This document shows positions 1 to 10,845 of a DNA stretch of 64,000 nucleotides, one piece after another. Every line of letters begins with the position of its first letter. Position 1 is the stretch's first letter. Made by a program: the position numbers and the translations under genes. This stretch comes from Lantana camara (Eukaryota > Streptophyta > Magnoliopsida > Lamiales > Verbenaceae), in the NCBI GenBank assembly GCA_037501455.1, contig CM074861.1:35914001-35978000 (forward strand). Reading direction: 5' to 3'. A model generated the notes under the pieces. The model searched no databases and was not told the DNA's origin. It worked only from the letters and a program-made list of their open reading frames with translations.

Positions 1-8
1 TACAGGTT

Positions 9-82
9 GTATATATGTTGATACCTATATGTAAATATGATATGCGTATATATGTTGGTACCTATATGTGTCTATGTTATGC
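9..82. repeat. Two-unit 37-bp tandem repeat
   Basis: Two adjacent 37-base units (9-45 and 46-82) share the core TATATGTTG-TACCTATATGT and differ at a few bases. No coding or regulatory role is apparent. Confidence 0.8.
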
Positions 83-120
83 ATCTTCTTACTTGTCTGT
101 TTTTATTTATTTGCTTCCGC

Positions 121-982
121 CTCTAATGCACGGACACTTTGAAAAATGATCCCGTGCAGTGTCGGACACGTGTCGGACACGGACACGCCTCCGACACGTG
201 TGAACCGTGTCCTAAATAAAAAAAAATTAAAATGAAAGGGGACATGGCGGAGTGTCCGACACGGCTTGGACACAGATTCCGGTAGATCTGGATTTCTGGA
301 AGGAGAAGGCTTCATCGTGCCATCTCTTGTCGATTTAGATAGTAAAAGCTTAGTCTATGCGGTGGTAATGGTGGTGGTCGTGGTGGTGGTGAGGTTTTAG
401 AAGGAGGAGGCATCATCATCACAGCATCTTCTGCCGTCAAATGTTGAGTACTCCGTCTCCACGATAGTGGCGATAGGTGGCGGTGGGGTTTTTGGGAATT
501 GGGAGGAAGAGGATCTATGCCTCATGCCTGTCATGGTGTTAGTGTGAAACTGTGAATGTTCTCCGACATATATGAACTAGCGTTTTGCGAAAGAGTGGTG
601 TGGAGAAATTTAGATGAATGAGCGGCGGGGTGGAGTAATGGTAATTAGGGTAAGACAAAAGTGCTCGTAAATTTTAACCTTTTGGGCCCTTGGCCCATAT
701 AACTCTCAAATTTTCTTTTTTCTTTATCCAGCCTTCTTTCAAAATATATATTCCCTAGTAGTGCTGTGATATTTTAAGTTTTAAATCTTAGTCCGTCCAT
801 ATCAGAAATAGTTTACATAACTCAAAAGAATATTTTATATTTATAAAATAAAGAATATAAAGAATATATATATATAATATAGTCGTGTCGTGTCCTAAAA
901 TTTTAAAAAAATTCGTGTCACCGTGTCCGTGTCCGTGTCCGTGTCGTATCCGTGTCGCTATATCCGTGTCCATGCATCATAG
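121..982. mobile_element. Non-autonomous TIR element, GCACGGACAC family, copy 1
   Basis: The ends are inverted repeats: CTCTAATGCACGGACAC at the left, and the reverse complement of CTATGATGCATGGACAC at the right. The element is flanked by an exact 8-bp direct repeat GCTTCCGC (113-120 and 983-990), a clear target-site duplication. Subterminal DNA is rich in GGACAC/GTGTCC units: 150-190 at the left and 885-970 at the right, including a (GTGTCC)n run near 925-945. The 862-bp interior has no convincing gene; a GGT-rich stretch near 360-400 may be captured DNA. An 8-bp TSD fits hAT elements best, but the termini are not classical hAT ends. A second copy lies at 39793-39990. Confidence 0.8.
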
Positions 983-1149
983 GCTTCCGCGCACTCTGAG
1001 CAGTTTAGTTAGCTACGCCTGGCTTAGTGAGTGAGTTGGTCTTCCGTTTGCTAAGGTTCGGATTCGGGTATAGACTTTCCATTTTATAACTGGGTTTGGA
1101 TTTTGGTACGGGGATGTGGTCCTACGTTCGGGTGCTAGTGTTATTAAAC

Positions 1150-1790
1150 TATTTATTTATTAATTAATTAAATGTGACACCGTAAACTATGACATCGACA
1201 TAAATACAATTAGACGAACATTAAAACATTCTTACACGACCAATATCTTTGAAGGCTGCTCAAAGATCAATTTTGAAGTTGAATTCGAGCCAAACCTATT
1301 TTGTATATTTACATAAGAATATATTAATTTTTGGAGCTCAAAATTAAGTATGAATCGAATCTGTCGAATCCAATCTCAAAGGCAATTTTTACTAAGAAAA
1401 TTGTTGGTAAATTGGAATTATAAGAGTTGAACTCTTGACTTATTTCTTAACGCATTGGATTTGAACGAGTTCGATCTTAAACGAAGGTCGAAACTTGCTC
1501 AACCGACTCGTTTATATGTTTCATACATGGGTATTGGGTGCTAACAAATTTTCTGAGTTTTGGGAAACTAAAAGTACACATGTTAAAATTGCCCAAAAGT
1601 TTAAAAACAATGAATATTTGAAAAGAAAATTAAATATTTCTTCAAATTTTGCGAACATCTTGGTAAGTTTATAAATAAAAGGTGAATTGCATTTGGGCCC
1701 CCTAATATTTGGGGTGATTATAAGTTTCATCATACATTTTCTTATTTTACATATTAATCTCTAACAGTTAAGTTTCGTTTGAGATTTCTG
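1150..1790 (+). repeat. Decayed copy of the HPR3-type gene's upstream region
   Basis: This stretch aligns by eye, with many substitutions and indels, to 16905-17420 upstream of the intact HPR3-type gene. Shared landmarks include ATTAATTAATTAA followed by AATGTGACA, the ACATTCTT-C-CGACCAAT block, GGAGCTCAAA followed by TATGAATCG, and an ACTTATTTCTT block. It belongs to the segmental duplication that also supplied the exon 1 pseudogene at 4897; later insertions (1952-3111 and 3119-4165) pushed the two parts apart. The remaining bases of 983-1943 hold no gene. Confidence 0.65.
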
Positions 1791-1951
1791 ACGTCCGTTA
1801 CGCTAGATTGTTTTATGAATTTTCAAAAATACCCATCTGAAATATTTTGATATTTCTACATCATTGAAAATATTTCCAAGAACTATTTTATTATATATTA
1901 AATATTAAGGCCTCATTTGGTAAAATTTTATAGATTTCAAAGACTATTATG

Positions 1952-3111
1952 TAGGGGTACGTTTCGAGTCGAGTCGAGTTTGGCCAAAAAAATCTAGCTT
2001 GAGCTTGAACTTGAAAATTATTTGCATGGCTTGAGCTTGTCAAGCTTATTTTTTGAGGGTTTGAGCTTGGCTTGCCCAAAATTCGAGTCAAGCTCGATTC
2101 GACTTGACGAGCCAAGAGATTTGTTGGATAGTTTTTAGTTCTCATTCAATAATAATATTAAACAATAACAAAGATATTAAGATATATAATATATATAGTA
2201 TATTAATATTTCTAAGTTTTTTATATCATTATTAATAAATTATAATCATTAATATATACTTGATATTTTTGATTATCTACGAGTATTATTAATTATATTA
2301 GAATAAACTATAAATTATGTAATTACACAATAAAAATTATTAACTAATATTTTATTAAAATATATACTTATGTTATTATTTAGTTACTAAGGTATATGAT
2401 AATTATTATTTTATTATATTAAATATTTGAGTGAATATTTTATGAATATATTTTTGTATTAATAATATTATATGGTCTAATGTGTCATTGTAAAATAATA
2501 TATTAATAAGACATATTATGATACAAAATTTAGTAAGGATCACACATATATTATAGATAATATATAATATAGTAATAAATTATGTTATATATCTTGTAAT
2601 TATACCAAATAAATTATTAACTAATATTTTATTAAGATATATACTTATATAATTAATTATTTATTATAATAGATTGAATCTATTTTTTATTAAATTATTT
2701 GTTTAGATAAATATTATATATTATCATAGTAATATTTAGTAGGATTGCATAGAATGATATGTTGCTGTAATTATTGAATTGCGATATTATTAAATCATAT
2801 TTATTATCAAAATAAGTAGATAAAAATATATAATATATCATATATTTAGTATTACTAAATCATATAAATGTAGATTAATTTACTGCATATTTATTTATAT
2901 AAATTATTAATAAATATATATATATATATACTAGCTTGCGAGCCGGCTTGCAAGCCTCGAGCCTCAAAGAAATAGGCTTGAGCTTGGCTTGACACATAAG
3001 CCGATCTCGATTAAGCTTGGCTTGAGCTTGACATCGTTCGAGTTCGAGTCAAGCCAGCTTGAGCTTGGCTTGTGCGGCTCACAAGCCAGCTCGGCTCAGA
3101 ACACACCCCTA
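1952..3111. mobile_element. Non-autonomous hAT-like element
   Basis: The ends are TAGGGGT at the left and ACCCCTA at the right, and the element is flanked by an exact 8-bp target-site duplication CTATTATG (1944-1951 and 3112-3119), the size hAT transposases make. Both subterminal regions (about 1960-2120 and 2935-3095) are packed with variants of GAGCTTGGCTTGA and its complement, a typical transposase-binding arrangement. The middle (2150-2930) is extremely AT-rich and has no coding capacity. The element needs a transposase from elsewhere. A diverged relative of the GAGCTTG motif lies near 26030-26150. Confidence 0.85.
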
Positions 3112-3118
3112 CTATTAT

Positions 3119-4165
3119 GCATATCTTTATGTATAATTTATATTTACAAAAATATATCTAATAGTCTCTGAAATCTATAAAATACAAAATGAGCCCGCAA
3201 CATTTAATATATAACAAAATAGTTCCTAAGAGTATTTCGACAATATAGAAATATTAAAATATTGCAGAAGATTATTTTTGAAAAGAAATAATCACATCTG
3301 AATGCTCTATTTTAGGCTTAATTACAATGCAGTTTATCTAAATTGAGAAATTAAATCTTAGTTCTTAACTCTTGAGAAACGTTTGTAATTCCTGACATCC
3401 GTTAGAGTTCCGTTATGCATATCTTTAATAGTCCCTAAAATCTATAAAAATTTACAAAACGATCCCTTAACATTTAATATATATTAAATTCACGCACATA
3501 ATAGATTACCTGAAAATCCGATCAGTCGGGATGTTACGAACCTCCCTCCTTCAAAAGGACCTATCCTCAGGTCCGAAGCGAGGTCTTGAAAAGTTCCGGA
3601 TACAACTGTTTCATCTTATCCTTGGTCTCCCAAGTGGCTTCCTCGGATTTCTGATCATGCCACAAGACCTTTACAAGAGGGATTTGCCGGTTTCTCAGCT
3701 CTTGCATCTTCCGGTCTAACACTTTAACCGGATACTTCTTAAAGGTCAAATTAGGCTCTAACTGTACTTTCTCAACTGGAAGAATAGAGTTCCGTTATGC
3801 ATATCTTTATATATAATTTATATTTACAAAAAATATATCTAATAGTCTCTGAAATCTATAAAATACAAAATGAGCCCTCAACATTTAATATATAACAAAA
3901 TAGTTTCTAAGAGTATTTCGACAATATAGAAATATTAAAATATTGCAGAAGATTATTTTTGAAAAGAAATAATCACATCTGAATGCTCTATTTTAGGCTT
4001 AATTACAATGCAGTTTATCTAAATTGAGAAATTAAATCTTAGTTCTTAACTCTTGAAAAACGTTTGTAATTCCTGACATCCGTTAGAGTTCCGTTATGCA
4101 TATCTTTAATAGTCCCTAAAATCTATAAAAATTTACAAAACGATCCCTTAACATTTAATATATAA
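3119..4165. repeat. Direct repeat of about 370 bp flanking a gypsy remnant
   Basis: The block at 3119-3486 recurs nearly unchanged at 3798-4165. Both copies start GCATATCTTTAT and end AACATTTAATATATA, with a few base changes. The 311 bp between them is a Ty3/gypsy remnant. Each copy contains a piece (about 3290-3410 and 3960-4085) related to the AAATAATTACATCT-type MITE seen complete at 25567-25975. The arrangement resembles a duplication with filler DNA rather than LTRs, because the gypsy fragment carries its own LTR start. Confidence 0.75.
3487..3797 (-). pseudogene. Ty3/gypsy remnant: chromodomain end, PPT and LTR start
   Basis: On the minus strand, 3749-3567 encodes the C-terminal end of a chromovirus-type polyprotein. 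The motif PVKVLDRK is followed by IPLVKVLWHDQ and then EEATWE and YPELF, the hallmark of a chromodomain-like integrase tail. The frame then closes, and a purine tract (reverse complement of CCTCCCTCCTTC near 3541-3552) leads to TAACATCCCGAC, which resembles the 5' end of many gypsy LTRs. Nothing else of the element remains. It is a fragment, not functional. Confidence 0.8.
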
Positions 4166-4850
4166 AAAAATAGTCCTTGAGAGTATTTTTGTAGAAATAT
4201 TAAAATATTTCGCAGGGTTATTTTTGAAAAGAAATAATTACATCTTGCTACTCTACTTTAGGCCTAATTCCCATGCAATCTATTCAAATCAAGAAATTAA
4301 ATTTTAGTCCTTAACTCTTGGGAACTGTTTTATGGTCTCTAATGTTCGTCAAAATTCTGTTATATCATTACAAAAATACCCCAATTTTCTTAAGGATAAT
4401 CATAAAAAAAATTCAACGAAATCCTAAAGGACGTAAAAAATCTCAAACTTAGGAACTAATAGGTTAAAAATGAAAATGCAGGATGTAACTTGTAAGGGTT
4501 AATTACAACCCCCTTCCTTTGGGCTTTAGGTCGGGTTGTCCCCCCCCATCCTTTCATTTTGAGCGATTGCCCTCTAACCTTTCAAAAGATGGGGGCAATC
4601 CGCCCTAAGGCTCAAAAGACGGGGAGTTGTGTAATTACCCCAACTTGAAATTACCCCAAACCTCAATACACGAGGAACTTAATTATCAGGGTTAATATAT
4701 AAAAAATGAAAATGCCGTGTAACTTGAAAATGTCCCAAACCTGAGGAGACCCAAAGGCCCAAATGTAATTCGCCATAAATAAATGACATGATTAGGTAAT
4801 GATTCGGGTTCGAACCTCTAGCCACTTGGGGTATGTTTTTTAAAAAATTA
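4166..4850. repeat. MITE fragments and a foldback hairpin; no gene
   Basis: Bases 4225-4330 are a further diverged piece of the AAATAATTACATCT-type MITE. Bases 4496-4646 form an imperfect hairpin, starting GGGTTAATTACAACCCCC and ending in TTGTGTAATTACCCC, with a C-rich loop side (4537-4548). No coding sequence is visible. Confidence 0.55.
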
Positions 4851-4896
4851 AAAAATGGTTAGAGTAATGTACAGTACCAAAATAAGCAAATTGGAT

Positions 4897-5690
4897 ATGG
4901 CTGAAGAGAATCAACTTCATTTCTCTGCCACCCCGGTTTACCAATTGCCGGAAATTATGGTCCTCGGACCACCGTCGCTCTTTAAAACACACGGCGAAGC
5001 AATCTCTTCAAGATTCCACACTTTAAGGCCGCTGCCTCTGGCGGAGTTCCTTGCGGCCAACCCCAGAAAACTCAGGCCCCCCTTTTCTCCGGCGTGTTCA
5101 ATCTGTCCCCCGCCGTGTTCGAGAACCTCCCTTCCCTCCGTATGATCGCCAACACCAGCGCCGGCGTCAACCGCATAGACCTCGAGGAGTGCCGCCGTCG
5201 CGAATTATCCGACCATCTTATCCGTCGACGTAGCTGATCTTGCAGTCGGGCTTCTCATCGAAGTGCCGGAAATAGGTTTGTGAAAAATGGCTTTGGCCTA
5301 AACGGGGAGATTATCCTCTTGGATCCAAGGTATATATGTGTTTCTTCGAAATTCAGATGACCTTTTCAGTATTCATGTTGAATTGAGGATTGGGTGCAGC
5401 CATAAGGGATTCTAACAATAAAGATTGAATTTTTAGCTTCTTTTCTACGATTAAGTTTGAACTGATTACTATGTTTTAGTTACAGAAAAATTCTGCTGTT
5501 CGATTGAAATTGTTACTGCTACATAATGTATGATCTATATATCCTCTTGGCTTAGTATATGGAACTAGGATTTGGGGAGAGGGGACTAGATTGAAAAGAG
5601 AAAACAAATCGTTGCCTTAGTGAGGGCGAAATTACAATCCTGGTTTGACGTTTGGCTAATGCATATTATATTCATAAATTAATATGAGAT
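4897..5690 (+). pseudogene. Exon 1 pseudogene of HPR3-type reductase
   Basis: This is a degenerate copy of exon 1 and the start of intron 1 of the intact gene at 17463. It opens with ATG and MAEENQLHFSA, close to the intact MAEETQLHSSA. It then suffers a 12-bp in-frame deletion after the TTTAAGGCCG position near 5029, a 1-bp deletion near 5060 that shifts the frame, and a larger deletion around 5200-5260 that removes most of the SAGVNH-to-AVANSANI region. Similarity continues through the GT splice site at about 5330 into intronic sequence to about 5690. No exon 2 follows, so it cannot encode an enzyme. Confidence 0.85.
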
Positions 5691-6370
5691 TTAGGGTAAA
5701 TTAGGAAGCAAGTCTTGCAACAACTAGAGAGGATTAATATAAGACACAAGTAAGTAGAGGAGACTTGAGGAGTGAGGCCCAAGTAATAACAACTAAAGAG
5801 AATAATGTAAGATTTAGGATAAATTAGGAAATCGAGTTAATAGGGAATCATTCCTTATACATAAGGAGAGGGCGTATCTTGAAAACCAAGCAACACATGC
5901 ACGTCAAGAGAGCAAGAGGCATTTATTCCTTATAAATAAAGAAAAGTTCTCAGCATTATTGGCACCTACCTCTCGGGAATTTTTCTCAGGAAACCTATCA
6001 ACCATCTCTTGGCCGCCGTAGTAACCGGACAAGGAGCATCGGGAGACCAACGAGACGAAGCAAGGGTGAAGACCGCAATTCGTGACACAAAGGGACAAAC
6101 ACAAGATATCTGCCGTTCTACCGCCGGGCACGACGGTGGAACAATTAAGGAGGCACAATCCTTCTAATTTCTCATATATATTTCCAAGCTCGATCGTTAT
6201 ACACATTCCGGGATATTTGCATTTGCATTTGCATCATCCTACTTTCATTATACCAGTGGAAAAACGAGCAAGTATATTTCATGCACTATTCTGAGACTAG
6301 TTTTATTATTACTTACTAATTTTAACTATATTTTTTGAGTTTGTTAACATGTCCCGGATTGAAACTAGTT
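5691..6370. other. Unassigned region, possibly an old LTR
   Basis: No supported gene. Two similar stretches (about 5680-5740 and 5795-5840) share GATTTAGG-TAAATTAGGAA. A TATAAATA-like box at 5931-5938 is followed by moderately GC-rich DNA (5960-6150) with CTACCTCTCGGG and CCGCCGGGCACGACGG, then a (GCATTT)n run near 6218-6233. A TATA box followed by a GC-richer tract resembles the R-U5 part of a retrotransposon LTR, but I found no matching partner, PBS or TSD. Confidence 0.3.
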
Positions 6371-6379
6371 AATAAATGT

Positions 6380-6732
6380 TGAGAAAATTACAATTTTGGT
6401 ATATCAATTCAACCTAATTTACAATTTTGGTACAAACAATTTTTCCGATGAAAAAATTAGCTCATAACTCTAAAAGTTCGCTATTTCATGCACTATTTAA
6501 CCCGAATAGATATGACCCACGGAAAACCCACCCGGATCTCCACGTGTCCGTTGGTGAATTTGCCACGAAGCGGGTTTTGCAAGCTTCGGGTGGGTTTTTC
6601 AACGGGTCATATCTATTTGGGTCAAATAGTGCACAAAATTACGAATTTTTAAAGTTATAGGTTAATTTTTACATCGAAAATTTTTTGTACCAAAATTGTG
6701 ATGAGTTGGTATATCAAAATTGCAATTTCCTC
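6380..6732. mobile_element. Foldback MULE-type MITE
   Basis: The left end GAGAAAATTACAATTTTGG is mirrored at the right by the complement-type end CAAAATTGCAATTTCCTC, and the inverted similarity runs deep into the element. The centre carries ATAGATATGACCC and its inverse GGGTCATATCTAT. Flanks show an imperfect 9-bp repeat, AATAAATGT (6371-6379) and GATAAATGC (6733-6741), as expected for an old MULE insertion. The termini resemble those of the Pack-MULE at 22888-24620. No coding potential. Confidence 0.65.
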
Positions 6733-7227
6733 GATAAATGCTTTGTATCCTGTTTGAATTGAAATTGAAATTGAAATTAAAATTAAATTGAATTGAAATT
6801 AGAATTGAGTAAAACTCAACTGAATTGAAATTCAAATTGAATTAAATTTCACATTCCAAGTCCTCGATTGGTCATGGGTGTACGTGGTGTGTTAACATGC
6901 TACACATTAGAAAAAAAAAAAATATTTAGGCCAATTACATTAGGGAAAAAAAAAAAAAAAAAACTTATGCCAAGTTTTTATTTAAGTTACCTTTTGAGGT
7001 GAATTAAACTAAGCCCTATAGATGAATTAGGCGAAGTACGTAGGCCAAAGCACCTATTTGAATTAGGGGCTTTAGGTGAGTTAGGCCAAACAGTTAGAAA
7101 TAATTGTTTCGGCAAACTACTTTTGAGGGAGTTTTGCCAAACATCGTCTTGGCAAACTTTTCCTTCTCATGATCTGATAATTGATTACCTTAATCAGGAC
7201 TACGTACATATCTGATAGTAGAGGGCA
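6733..7227. other. 5' flank of the URT1-like gene; simple repeats
   Basis: No gene. Bases 6755-6850 are made of GAATTGAAATT-type units that are partly self-complementary. Two A-runs lie at 6910-6921 and 6946-6963. Bases 7020-7150 carry degenerate GAATTAGG-type repeats. Immediately upstream of and overlapping the start codon, TCTGATAGTAGAGG recurs (7211 and about 7250) as part of a roughly 40-bp tandem duplication. I see no clear promoter. Confidence 0.5.
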
Positions 7228-7690
7228 ATGGGGCAGAGGATGAGAAACTCTGATAGTAGAGGACAATGGATGATGGGTCAGAGGATGAGAAATAGGAAAA
7301 GTCAGAGACGGTGTAGAAGAGATATATGCAGGTTTATTTCTCCCTTTCTAAAAGTTTTTCGGACACTAATCTGTGCCGTTGAAGAAAAGATCAAGCAGAA
7401 ACAACGATTGTTTTTGGTGCTCGAGAACCTTGTAAGCAAAGAGTGGCCCGAGGCTCGATTATGTCTAGTCGGATCATCTGCCAACTCCTTTGGCCTCCCA
7501 AGTAGCGACATTGATACATGCCTTGTAACTCAAAATAAGTATATGGACGAGCTTGAGATGTTGCTAAGCTTGGCTGATATATTGCAGTCAGAAAAGTTCA
7601 AGAATGTGCAGGTAATGTAATACCAACTTGTTACCAATCCAAAGCCAACAGGAGTTGGTCCGGGGTTCTTTTCCACTCTGGGGTGTGTGT

Positions 7691-7725
<35 letters not shown>

Positions 7726-9205
7726 ATTACGAATCGACACATATTTGTTTTAATTCTTTTTTTTCTTTTGTTTGTGATCACCTTCAGGCGATTACGCGTA
7801 CTAGAGTTCCTATCGTTAAGCTAATTGATCCATCCACTGGTATTTCATGCGACATTTGTATAAACCATACACATGCTGTTGTAAACACGAGACTGCTTCG
7901 AGATTATTCGAAGATAGATCTTAGACTCAGGCAACTGGTGATCATTGTGAAATATTGGGCTAAATCTAGACGAGTCAACGAAACTTACCAAGGAACTCTA
8001 TCGAGTTATGCGTGAGTCATCTTGAGTGATCCACTTATCGTTGCATTTTGATCAAGCTCTTCTTTTATGTTCTGGCTAATGAATCAGTTTTGTGTATCGT
8101 TTCAGGTACGTCTTGATGTGCATTCATTTCTTGCAACAGCGCATGCCACCAATTCTTCCATGTTTGCAGGTATGAATCGAATGATAACTTTTTCTAATAT
8201 GATCAATTCATGGACAAGTACTTATGCTGATAGAATCCCAGACAATTGTATTCTGGTCCTTACCGTGCTTTCTTATCGTTGACAGATGATGAAACCTACT
8301 TATTCTACAAATGTGGAAAATGTCGATTGTTCCTATTTCGATCAAGTGGAAAGCATTGGCAATTTTGGTGTTCGTAATAGGGAAAACATAGCTCAGTTAG
8401 TATTGGGCTTCTTCCATTACTGGGCTTACTGTCACGATTATGCCAATGACGTTATATCAGTTCGCTTGGGCAGCATAATAAGGTGAGAAAAACACACGCT
8501 ACATATTTTCCCACAACTTCATTGCACCTCACAAGTAATAAAATTTTTTACCATCATGAACTATGAGTTTTGCAACCTTAACTACAAAAGGTCCAAGATT
8601 GCAACCTCAAACTACTATTTATTAACAAAATGCAACCTAATTCCAATTATTGTATGATGTGTTAAGGAATTGCAACTTCAACTACTATTTTTTAAAAAAA
8701 ATGTAATCTGATTCCCCTCATAAGTAAAAGGAATTTTGTGCACATATTACACGATGAGTGGAATCAGGTTGCATTTTGTTAATAAATAATAGTTGGGGTT
8801 GCAACTTCGAAACTAAAGAAAACCTCATAATTCAGAATATCTTTACACAAAAGCGCAGTAATAAAAATATGTTTTCACAAAACAGCTCGTGAAACTCTCA
8901 ATTTGCTCACAAACTTTAGACTTGTAAAAGAATTATAAAATTACAATTTACCCCTGAAACCTAACTGATCATAGCCCCATTTTCTCATTCGCAGCAAGAA
9001 AGCTAAAGACTGGACTAGGAGAGTAGGCAACGAGCGGCACCTAATATGCATTGAAGATCCATTTGAGGTGTCTCATGATCCTGGAAGGGGAGTGGACAAG
9101 TACACTATAAGAGTCCTAAGAGAAGAGTTCGTTCGTGCTGCAGAAGTTATGCACTATGATGCTAAACCTTTTGTCACTCTTTTTGAGCCCTATATTCCTG
9201 ATTAG
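7228..9205 (+). CDS. URT1-like terminal uridylyltransferase, N-terminally short
   Basis: This is a nucleotidyltransferase of the URT1/HESO1 family, which adds uridines to 3' ends of (deadenylated) RNA in the cytoplasm. Five exons can be joined with GT-AG introns: 7228-7611, 7788-8011, 8106-8169, 8286-8482 and 8995-9205. They give 359 residues ending at TAG 9203-9205. Visible motifs are the [10 protein letters not shown] signature (G82-S83), the catalytic pair D94/D96 in SSDIDTCL, the third Asp D150 in ISCDICINH, the palm-domain stretch [20 protein letters not shown], and the PAP-associated domain with [19 protein letters not shown]. All catalytic Asp residues are present. URT1 proteins normally carry several hundred residues of disordered N-terminus; here only about 40 non-conserved residues precede the catalytic core, and a 40-bp tandem duplication overlaps the start. 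It may be a truncated paralogue or a decaying copy; the intact splice sites and frame favour recent or ongoing function. Confidence 0.75.
8545..8825. mobile_element. MITE in intron 4 of the URT1-like gene
   Basis: The stretch with TGCAACCTCAAACTACTATT (from 8595) is matched in inverse by AATAGTTGGGGTTGCA (to 8803), giving long terminal complementarity around a short centre. It lies wholly within intron 4 (8483-8994) and leaves both splice sites intact. No TSD was resolved. Confidence 0.6.
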
Positions 9206-9396
9206 AGTGTTTTTGCTTTATTAGTCGTATAGTGTTGCAAAGTAATTTTTTTAGATTGTTGTCCACTGATGTGCTGAAATAGCCGGCATTCTTTTTGCAA
9301 CATTGGTATAATTATTTGGTAAAGATGTTGTTCCCTATGATAAGTGTGTCCCCAATGAAGAGAAGTCTTACCCTTTGTGTTCTCCCCTGTTTGGAA

Positions 9397-9763
9397 TAGG
9401 GGTGGGCATTGGGTCACGTTTTCGGGTTTGGATTGCTAGCCAAATTCGATCCAACTTATCAGACACCGGACAATCTGATATTCGACCGATTTTTGTTTTT
9501 TTGTTTGGTAGTATGATTGTACCCAAAATTCAATTCGAAAATTTTGTGGGGATATTGGGTACCTGATTCAATACTCGAAATTGCTCAAAAAAATCCGACC
9601 CAATCAGATTTTTATCCAAAGTTGCTTTAATAATCCAGTTTGCTCGGGTTTTAATTTTTATCCGATTGGATCGGGTCGGCTACTCAATACATGGTGTGAA
9701 ATGTCCACTCCTTCTGTCAAAAAAAAAAAAAAAAAAAAAAAAAAAAGGAAATGTCCACTCCTA
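9397..9763. mobile_element. hAT-like MITE downstream of the URT1-like gene
   Basis: The left end TAGGGGTGGGCAT is inverted at the right as ATGTCCACTCCTA. Flanks GTTTGGAA (9389-9396) and GTTTGATC (9764-9771) share five of eight bases, which may be a worn 8-bp target duplication. The interior has CGGGTTTGGAT/ATCCGA-type subterminal repeats. A partial duplication of the right end (around 9698-9716) is separated from it by a 27-base A-run. Confidence 0.6.
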
Positions 9764-10030
9764 GTTTGATCCGATGTATTTGGGTAATTACATATATTAT
9801 TCTTTTATTCTTTTATACATAGCACCACACCTATTAGCCATTAATGACATATAAAAACTCTCTCTTTCTCTAGTGTCACTTTAATTATGAGTTAACTGCA
9901 CCTAACCCCCTATGTTAGTTTCAATTTGCAGAAAAAACATTTAGTTATTAAAATTGGCTAACAAAAACCTGCGTTATTTTAAATTTTACACACCGTCCCT
10001 CGAACTTATTTGGTCAAACGTAAAATGTGA

Positions 10031-10845
10031 TAACCCTAAAATACCCTTACTTTATATATTAAAATAATATTAAAAATATAAATATTTAATGTATTAAGAA
10101 TAAAAATATTATAACTATATTATTTTTAAAAATATACATATTTAATATATGTATATTATATTAAAAAAAATAAAAAATATATAAATATTAAAAATCATTT
10201 TTAATAATTTTAAATATATATATATTAAAATATAGATATTATTCAAATATAGATATAAATGAATAATAATTTTTAAAAATATTATTAATAAATAAAAATA
10301 TACATTGATATTATTTATATATTTTCATTAAAAAATATATTATTTATATATATACATATATATACACAATTACTTACAAATATATATACTAAATAAATAT
10401 ATACCTAATACAATATACAATATTTTATATTTATATATTATATTATATGTTTATAATGTATTTTTATTATTTAAAAATATTATTAATTGTGTGTATATAT
10501 ATATACACACAATTACTTATACATATATATACTAAATAAATATATACATAATACAATATACAATATTTTATATTTATATATTATATTATATGTGTATGAT
10601 GTATTTCTATTATTTAAAAATATTATTAATAAATAAAAATATACACCGATATTATTTAAATATTTTTATTAAAAAATATATTATTTATTACTTATACATA
10701 TATATACTAAATAAATATATACATAATACAATATAAAATATTTTATACTTATATATTATATTATATGTGTATAATGTATTTCTAATATTTAAAAATATTA
10801 TTAATAAACAAAAATATACATAGATAATTATTTATATATTTTCAA
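10031..10845. repeat. AT-rich field with tandem units of about 150-175 bp
   Basis: Almost pure A/T. Sequence containing ATATATATACTAAATAAATA followed by ATACAATATA-AATATTTTATA recurs starting near 10375, 10520 and 10695, and the AAAATATTATTAATAAA segment recurs between them. This is a degenerate tandem array with no coding potential. Confidence 0.65.

Noticed and set aside
900..970. (GTGTCC)n / (GGACAC)n arrays as possible telomeric DNA or CRISPR
   Set aside because: Not the plant telomere repeat, no unique spacers, and the array lies within a TIR element with an exact TSD.
3119..4165. The 370-bp direct repeats as LTRs of a small retrotransposon
   Set aside because: No primer site or purine tract next to them, no TG...CA ends, and the enclosed gypsy piece has its own LTR start.
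5904..6294. Two overlapping frames (100 and 70 codons) as a small gene
   Set aside because: No domain and no splice context; the region looks more like a worn LTR.
7530..7781. Minus-strand open frame over the first intron of the URT1-like gene
   Set aside because: Produced by a long A-run (poly-Phe on the other strand) and overlapping a well-supported gene; no motif.
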